Shown piece after piece: positions 59,034 through 64,000 of a stretch of DNA of 64,000 bases; position 1 is the first letter of the stretch; each line of letters starts with the position of its first letter. The stretch covers positions 62,001 through 126,000 of the forward strand of contig JAFPVJ010000021.1 in NCBI GenBank assembly GCA_017400135.1. Reading direction: 5' to 3'. The translations under genes were made by a program, and so were the position numbers. The notes under the pieces are model-generated. The model worked only from the letters and a program-made list of their open reading frames with translations, had not been told where the DNA came from and ran no database searches. This stretch comes from Bacteroidales bacterium. Lineage in GTDB: Bacteria; Bacteroidota; Bacteroidia; Bacteroidales; UBA932.

Positions 59034-60746
59034 ATGAAGACGCTCCTGAAAGGGCTCCTGTGCGCCCTGACGCTGGCCGCAAGCCTGTGTGTCCAAGCCC
59101 AGGAAAAAGAAATCCTGGCGCTGACCGGCGCGGCCGCCATCGAAGAACTGGAAGAAGACGAATACGAGCGCCTGTACGGCCTTCTCACCGCCCCCATACC
59201 CCTCAATTCCGTATCCGCCTCCCGGCTGCAGACCTGCGGCCTTTTCACCCGTTTCCAGGCCGTCTCCCTGGCCGATTACCGCAGCCGCAGCGGAGACATC
59301 CTGTCCGTCAGTGAACTCGGCTTGATCGACGGTTTCTCCAGGGAAACGGCGGAAGCCCTCGCTCCCTTCCTGTCGCTGCAGCCGACCGGAAAGACAGGGA
59401 TGCCGCCCCGGAACCGGACCCACGGCGATCTCGTCCTGCGGGGCGAACTGAAAAACGGACTCACCGGCTATGCAGTCAAGGGGCGTGTCGAACGGGAAGG
59501 GCGCTTCACCCTTTCCGCCACGGCCCGGACCGGCTCAGCCGAAAAACCCGGACTGCCGGACACCTGGTCCTTCAACGCCACCCGGCATTTCCGGAAACGA
59601 AGCGGCCAGTTGATGTTGGGTGATTTCAACGCCCGCTTCGGACAGGGGCTCGCCCTCTGGAACGGTTTTTCCCTCGGAGGGCTGACCACGGCCGAATCCT
59701 TCGCCCGCCATCCGACCGGGCTCTCCCCCGCCTGGTCACTCAGTCCGGACGGCCCCTTGCGGGGCCTGGCAGCCGATCTCGGCATCCGGCGGATGACCCT
59801 TTCGGCCGTCACCGCCTTTCCGGGACTGAGGCAAAGGATGGACGGAGACCTGCGGGCAGGCATGGCGGCGCTCGGCGCCTTCAACGCCCACTGGACGGGA
59901 CGCAATGCCGAAGTTTCAGTCACGGCGGTGCTGGGAACACCTTTATATGCCGGAGAGAAACAGCCGGCCACCCCCGGCCGGCTGGCGGCCGATTTCCGCT
60001 GGACGCCGGGACACCTGGGATATTTCGGAGAAGTAGCCGTGGATCTCCGGTCGGGAGCCCTGGCGGGCGTCGGAGGCTTCGTCTGGTCTCCCGCATACCA
60101 GCACAAGCTGTCCGTCGTGGCCCGCCACTATCCCATTGATTTCCAGTCAGACCTGTGCGGCGGCGTACGGGCCGGGACCCGCTGCAGCGGAGAAAGCGGC
60201 ATTGCAGCCGGCGTGCGTTTCCCCTGGCTTCGCCTGACGACCGATTATGCCCGCTTCCCCGGGAAAGGGTACGGGCAGCTCAAGATCCTGGCCCTGTCTC
60301 CCCTGCATTTCAAGGATCGATACACCCTCACCCCGCGCATCCAGTTCCGGTGGCGGGAGGGAAGGTTGAGACAGGAATACCGCCTCGAGGCCGCCCTGGA
60401 AGGGAGTCCCTGGCAGGCGAAACTCCGGGCAGACGCCGTCCGGTGCGACGGGTGGGCCTGGCAGGCGTACACCGAAGCCGGCCGCAAGACGGAGCGCTTC
60501 AGCCTCTATGCCCGGGCGGGCCTCTTCGTCGTTGATGACTGGGATGACCGGATCTATGTCTATGAACGAGACGTGCCCGGCAGTTTCAACGTCCCCGCCC
60601 TTTACGGCCGCGGCAGCTTCGCCAGTCTTGTCGCCGGACTCAAATGGAAAAGACACAGACTGTATCTGAGGGTTGCAGCAACCCGCTACGTCACGGACAA
60701 GCCGGGACGCAGCGAATGCAAAGTGCAGTATGCGTTGGATCTCTGA
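59034..60746 (+). CDS. Helix-hairpin-helix protein with outer-membrane beta-barrel
   Basis: A 570-residue exported protein. A signal peptide (1-22, ending VQAQ) precedes a helical region (about 25-120) with helix-hairpin-helix elements (PIPLNSVSASRLQTCGLFTRFQA and LSVSELGLIDGFSRETAEALAPF). The rest, about 130-570, has alternating strands with aromatic girdles and ends in VQYALDL, as expected of an outer-membrane barrel. This domain pair occurs in Bacteroidetes and recalls ComEA-type DNA binding, so DNA uptake or handling at the outer membrane is possible, though unproven. Confidence 0.8.
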   Translation: MKTLLKGLLCALTLAASLCVQAQEKEILALTGAAAIEELEEDEYERLYGLLTAPIPLNSVSASRLQTCGLFTRFQAVSLADYRSRSGDILSVSELGLIDGFSRETAEALAPFLSLQPTGKTGMPPRNRTHGDLVLRGELKNGLTGYAVKGRVEREGRFTLSATARTGSAEKPGLPDTWSFNATRHFRKRSGQLMLGDFNARFGQGLALWNGFSLGGLTTAESFARHPTGLSPAWSLSPDGPLRGLAADLGIRRMTLSAVTAFPGLRQRMDGDLRAGMAALGAFNAHWTGRNAEVSVTAVLGTPLYAGEKQPATPGRLAADFRWTPGHLGYFGEVAVDLRSGALAGVGGFVWSPAYQHKLSVVARHYPIDFQSDLCGGVRAGTRCSGESGIAAGVRFPWLRLTTDYARFPGKGYGQLKILALSPLHFKDRYTLTPRIQFRWREGRLRQEYRLEAALEGSPWQAKLRADAVRCDGWAWQAYTEAGRKTERFSLYARAGLFVVDDWDDRIYVYERDVPGSFNVPALYGRGSFASLVAGLKWKRHRLYLRVAATRYVTDKPGRSECKVQYALDL

Positions 60747-60754
60747 GCCGGAAG

Positions 60755-61366
60755 CTAGAGCTTGGTGGCGAAGGACGCAAGTTCCTGCCGTTCTCCGTGC
60801 ATCGGAGAAGGTTCGGCGTGGGCGGAGGCGTGGCCGACGGGCAACAGGAAGGCGATCTCATAGCCTTCCATCTCCGGGAACAATTCGTGCAGGGTGGCAG
60901 GATCGAACGAACCGATCCAGACACTCGCCAGGTCCAGGTCCGTCGCGGCCAGCATCATGTGCGTGCCAACGATGGCGGCATCCACCTCCGCGCTGTTCTT
61001 GCCGTCGACGGGACGGACCCAGGCTTCGTCGGCCTTGTATCCGACCAGGAATACAAGCGGCGCATCATAACAGGAATGGACGATACGGAGTCTCGAGAGC
61101 GCCTCTTCGCTGGAGACAACCCATACATGGACCGGCTGCAGGTTCTTGGCGCTGGGAGCCAGGCGGCCGGCCTCAAGGATCTTGCGGATCTTCTCGACGG
61201 AAACGGCCCGGTGAGAGAAAGCCCGGCAGGAATAGCGTTTGTCCGCCAGCCGGAGGAAAGCATCGGAGCCCGTGTGCTTCTTGATTTGATGCTCTACATC
61301 GACAAAAGCCGCACGGTTGTGGATCTTGGAAATGTCGCTCACACGATCAAGGAGTCTTCTTTTCAT
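60755..61366 (-). CDS. Nitroreductase family flavoprotein
   Basis: A 203-residue FMN-dependent oxidoreductase. Family features are RLADKRYSCRAFSHRAVSVEKIRKILEAGRLAPSAKNLQP (FMN-binding start), VDAAIVGTHMMLAATDLDLASVWIGSFDP and a C-terminal YEIAFLLPVGHA. Residues 1-37 before the usual start form an extra basic N-terminal helix; no alternative ATG, GTG or TTG lies at the usual position, so the long form is kept, although GTG at codon 9 is possible. Substrate unknown. Confidence 0.9.
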   Translation of the reverse strand: MKRRLLDRVSDISKIHNRAAFVDVEHQIKKHTGSDAFLRLADKRYSCRAFSHRAVSVEKIRKILEAGRLAPSAKNLQPVHVWVVSSEEALSRLRIVHSCYDAPLVFLVGYKADEAWVRPVDGKNSAEVDAAIVGTHMMLAATDLDLASVWIGSFDPATLHELFPEMEGYEIAFLLPVGHASAHAEPSPMHGERQELASFATKL

Positions 61367-61424
61367 ATTTCTTTACGCTTTGTTACGCGACAAGATATGA
61401 AAAAAGACGCCATTTTGCAAATCC

Positions 61425-62747
61425 CTACAATTCCGGGATCGCGTTTTCCATCTTGATGCCGCGGGAACCCTTGACCAGGACGACGGCCCCGGAGACGGGA
61501 TTCTCCTTCAGCCAAGCCGCCAGTGCAGCGGAATCCGCGAACCAGGCCGGAGTCGGATCGGGTTTCAGTTCCTGCAGGGCCTTGCGGAACTCTTCGCCCA
61601 CGAACACAGGACGGAAATCGGCAGACAGGGCTTTCCGTACGATGGCACAGTGCTCCTGCAGCGATTCATCTCCCAGCTCCCGCATGTCGCCCAGCAGAGC
61701 GATTTTCGACGGAGCCTGTACGGCCGCGAAATTGTCCAGGGCGGCCCGCATGCTCGAGGGATTGGCATTGTAGGCATCGACGATGATCGTGTTGCGCTCC
61801 GTGCGGGTCATCTGCGAACGGTTGTTGGCCGGCACGTAGGCCGCGATGGCGGCTGCCGCATCTGCGACCGGCACGCCGAAACGCGCGCCCACGGCCAGGG
61901 CGGCCATGACATTGGCTGCATTGTAAGCGCCGACCAGCTGCGTCTTGATCACGCGCTGGCCCATACGGATGCGCAGGAAAGGCTCATCGGGGCTGGAAGG
62001 AAGGACACCGGCACCGGCATGCGTCAGGCCGTAGGGCAGGATCGAGAGGCCCGGACGCTCCGCCACCATTCCGCAGAGGTCCGCATCGTCGGTATTGAGG
62101 AACACTTCCCCGCCGTGGGAGGCGATCCAGTCGTACAGCTGTCCCTTGGCACGCTTGACACCCTCGAAACTGCCGAAGCCCAGCAGGTGCGCCCGGCCCA
62201 CATTGGTGATCAGGCCCAGGTCCGGCTCGCACACCCGGACGAGATGTGCGATGTCGTCGGGATGGTTGGCGCCCATCTCGACGACGGCCAGCTGCGTGGC
62301 GTCGTTGATCTTCAGGAGCGTCAGCGGGACGCCGATGTCATTGTTGAGATTGCCTTCCGTGGCCGTGAGCGTATACCGTGTGGCCAGGACGGTCCGGATC
62401 AGTTCCTTCGTCGTGGTCTTTCCGTTGGTTCCGGTCAGGCCGATCACGGTGAGCCGCCGGCCTTCGGGACGGACGGCGTTGCGGTGATGGCGCGCCAGGG
62501 CCTGCAGGGCCTCCAGCGTATCCGGGACGGCGATGACATCGTCCCTACCGCTCCGGGCCGCCTCGCTGTCCTCCGAAACGACGGCGTAGCGCGCCCCGGC
62601 CTCCAGAGCCTTCAGCGCGTAGGCGTTCCCGTCAAAATTCTCACCCTTGAGGGCAAAAAACAATTCGCCGCCCTTCAGGGTGCGGCTGTCGGTCGTCACC
62701 ACGCCCCCGCAGGCGAGATAACGCTCATATAAGGTACTGATTTCCAT
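61425..62747 (-). CDS. murF: UDP-N-acetylmuramoyl-tripeptide--D-alanyl-D-alanine ligase
   Basis: A 440-residue cytosolic ATP-dependent ligase that completes the peptidoglycan pentapeptide precursor. An N-terminal UDP-MurNAc domain with TTDSRTLKGGELFFALKGENFDGN precedes the ATPase domain with GLTGTNGKTTTKEL, NLNNDIGVPLTLL, EMGANHPDDI and the C-terminal domain with DAYNANPSSMRAALDN. It starts six bases after dut in the lptG-dut-murF run. Confidence 0.97.
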   Translation of the reverse strand: MEISTLYERYLACGGVVTTDSRTLKGGELFFALKGENFDGNAYALKALEAGARYAVVSEDSEAARSGRDDVIAVPDTLEALQALARHHRNAVRPEGRRLTVIGLTGTNGKTTTKELIRTVLATRYTLTATEGNLNNDIGVPLTLLKINDATQLAVVEMGANHPDDIAHLVRVCEPDLGLITNVGRAHLLGFGSFEGVKRAKGQLYDWIASHGGEVFLNTDDADLCGMVAERPGLSILPYGLTHAGAGVLPSSPDEPFLRIRMGQRVIKTQLVGAYNAANVMAALAVGARFGVPVADAAAAIAAYVPANNRSQMTRTERNTIIVDAYNANPSSMRAALDNFAAVQAPSKIALLGDMRELGDESLQEHCAIVRKALSADFRPVFVGEEFRKALQELKPDPTPAWFADSAALAAWLKENPVSGAVVLVKGSRGIKMENAIPEL

Positions 62748-62753
62748 AGCTTT

Positions 62754-63188
62754 TTATTTGACTCCCGTACTGCCGAAACCGCCCGCTCCCCGCTGTGTCT
62801 CGTCCAGCGATTCGACTTCCTCCAACTGCGCCTGCTCGCAGCGGGCGAACACCATCTGGGCGATGCGCTCCCCCGGCTCGATGGTAAAGGGCACGTCGGA
62901 AAGGTTGACCAGGATCACCTTGATCTCGCCCCGATAGTCGGCATCGATCGTACCGGGCGTATTGAGTACCGTCACGCCGTGTTTGGCGGCCAGGCCGCTG
63001 CGGGGCCTCACCTGCCCTTCATAGCCGGCGGGAATCTGCATGTACAGTCCCGTCGGAATCAGCGCACGGCCCAGGGGTGCCAGCACCACGGGCTCTTCGA
63101 GAGCAGCCCGCAGATCCACGCCCGCGGACAGGGGCGTCGCATACGCCGGAAGTTCCCGGCCGGAACGGTTGACGACTTTGACGATCAT
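62754..63188 (-). CDS. dut: Deoxyuridine triphosphate nucleotidohydrolase
   Basis: A 144-residue trimeric dUTPase that hydrolyses dUTP to dUMP, keeping uracil out of DNA. All five motifs are present: [42 protein letters not shown] and the C-terminal P-loop-like [10 protein letters not shown]. It starts seven bases after lptG. Confidence 0.97.
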   Translation of the reverse strand: MIVKVVNRSGRELPAYATPLSAGVDLRAALEEPVVLAPLGRALIPTGLYMQIPAGYEGQVRPRSGLAAKHGVTVLNTPGTIDADYRGEIKVILVNLSDVPFTIEPGERIAQMVFARCEQAQLEEVESLDETQRGAGGFGSTGVK

Positions 63189-63195
63189 AGACAGA

Positions 63196-64000
63196 CTATT
63201 TGGGTGCCTTCCAGTACAGGACGGCCGTTATGATGGCATAGATGAAATTGGGAAGCCAGAGCGCCAGCCCCGGCGGTAAGGTGTCCGTGGTCACGAACAT
63301 CTGGCTGAACTTCAGGAACAGGATGTAGGAGAAGGCCAGCGCAATGCCGGCTGCTATGTTCCAGCCGATGCCGCCGCGCCGCTTGCGCGCCGACAGGGAC
63401 ACGCCCATCAGCGTCAGGATGAAGGCGGAGAACGGCAGGGCGAAACGCGTGTGCTGCTCGATCTCCGAATACATCACGTTGGCGTCGCCTCGCAGCTTCT
63501 GCGTCTCGATGAGTTCCTTCAGTTCCCCGTACGGGAGGGTCTCCACGGTCATCTTGTTGCGATAGAAGTCGGAGACCGTCAGGTTGATGACCGTATCCAT
63601 CCTGGAGCCCGTGCGCACCTTGTCTTCCAGGCCTTCGGAATAATCCCGGATGAACCACTTACGAAGGGTCCAGCAGCCCTTGGTGCTGTCCCAGGCTGCC
63701 GTCTCGGCCGTCAGCTTGCTGATGATCTTGTTGTCCTGGATGGACTCCAGGGTGAACTTGTACGCCGTGTTGTTCCAGGTGCTGAAAGACTCCACATAGA
63801 CGAAGGTGCCCGGGTCGATCTGGTAGTGGACGTCCCGGTTGTAGAATCCTCGTTGCTTGACGTATTTGTTCTCGAATTGCAATCGCGTCGAATTGGACCG
63901 CGGGATCACATAGAGGTTGAGGACCAGGGATAGTCCCGCGATCAGGGCGGCCGCCACCAGGTACGGCACCATCATCCGGTGATAGCTGACGCCGCCGGAC
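63196..64000 (-). CDS. lptG: LptG/LptF family permease, C-terminal part (cut by window edge)
   Basis: About 268 C-terminal residues of a YjgP/YjgQ-family permease of the lipopolysaccharide exporter LptB2FG. Visible are a membrane helix near the window edge, a periplasmic beta-jellyroll region (about 60-170 of the visible part) and three C-terminal helices ([25 protein letters not shown] onward). The frame stays open to base 64000 with family-like residues before the first Met (63975), so the true start lies outside. LptF is the alternative assignment. Confidence 0.88.
   Translation of the reverse strand, partial: SGGVSYHRMMVPYLVAAALIAGLSLVLNLYVIPRSNSTRLQFENKYVKQRGFYNRDVHYQIDPGTFVYVESFSTWNNTAYKFTLESIQDNKIISKLTAETAAWDSTKGCWTLRKWFIRDYSEGLEDKVRTGSRMDTVINLTVSDFYRNKMTVETLPYGELKELIETQKLRGDANVMYSEIEQHTRFALPFSAFILTLMGVSLSARKRRGGIGWNIAAGIALAFSYILFLKFSQMFVTTDTLPPGLALWLPNFIYAIITAVLYWKAPK

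Overview
The window is about 64 kb of a GC-rich (visibly near 60%, not computed) chromosome from the order Bacteroidales (phylum Bacteroidota), probably an uncultured gut or rumen type; I cannot name the family or genus. The evidence is a SusC/SusD pair, many Bacteroidetes-type lipoproteins (DUF6340, DUF2807, DUF4886, DUF5683, GSCFA), NusB of about 310 residues, a DUF3276 PUR-type protein, a chlamydia/spirochaete-like V-ATPase operon with DUF2764, and repeated Bacteroidetes sigma-A promoters (TTTG, about 19 bases, TAnnTTTG). Almost everything is ordinary chromosomal gene content. I see no insertion sequence, prophage or CRISPR array.

Layout. 1-2.4 kb (minus): CDF cation exporter, a membrane protein, a 58-residue Pro/Glu-rich protein and the start of aspA. 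2.5-5.2 kb (plus): a lipoprotein, then a two-gene AmmeMemoRadiSam system in which Memo and AMMECR1 are one protein, followed by the radical SAM enzyme. 5.2-5.5 kb: tRNA-Ser(CGA) and a large inverted repeat that carries a terminator in each arm. 5.5-11 kb (minus): the operon nusB-yajC-ybbR-coaE/DUF5606 fusion-rimO-DUF6340. 11-19 kb: DUF3276 and purine nucleoside phosphorylase (plus); a lipoprotein peptide deformylase homologue, DsbD, RNase Y, a 6S RNA candidate, zapA, a zapB-like gene and an UshA-like 5'-nucleotidase (minus). 19-25 kb: GSCFA protein, a 48-residue peptide gene, ffh, a Gfo/Idh/MocA oxidoreductase, and an ABC transporter/GntR/DUF2807 operon. 25-31 kb (minus): susC-susD-TlpA-like lipoprotein.

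31-46 kb (plus): membrane TPR protein, YebC, then a sodium-energetics block: the four subunits of a Na+-pumping methylmalonyl-CoA decarboxylase directly followed by a V-type ATPase whose proteolipid carries the Na+-site residues, and then a family 3 glycoside hydrolase. Together these suggest that the Na+ gradient made during propionate formation is used by the V-ATPase. 46-54 kb: a short GIY-YIG-associated N-domain protein, a lipid kinase, parA-parB-DUF5683-mltD and a DUF4886 lipoprotein. 54-64 kb: PAP2 phosphatase, obgE, a DUF362 ferredoxin-like protein and a RhaT-type symporter, an Hpt-Adk fusion, a helix-hairpin-helix/beta-barrel protein, a nitroreductase, murF, dut and the C-terminal part of lptG.

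The most interesting points are: three protein fusions (Memo-AMMECR1, CoaE-DUF5606, Hpt-Adk); a 14-base element, also the start of short upstream reading frames, shared by the promoter regions of the cation exporter and the UshA-like gene; the inverted duplication beside tRNA-Ser; a peptide deformylase homologue with a lipoprotein signal; a 6S RNA candidate between zapA and rny; and the paired sodium pumps.
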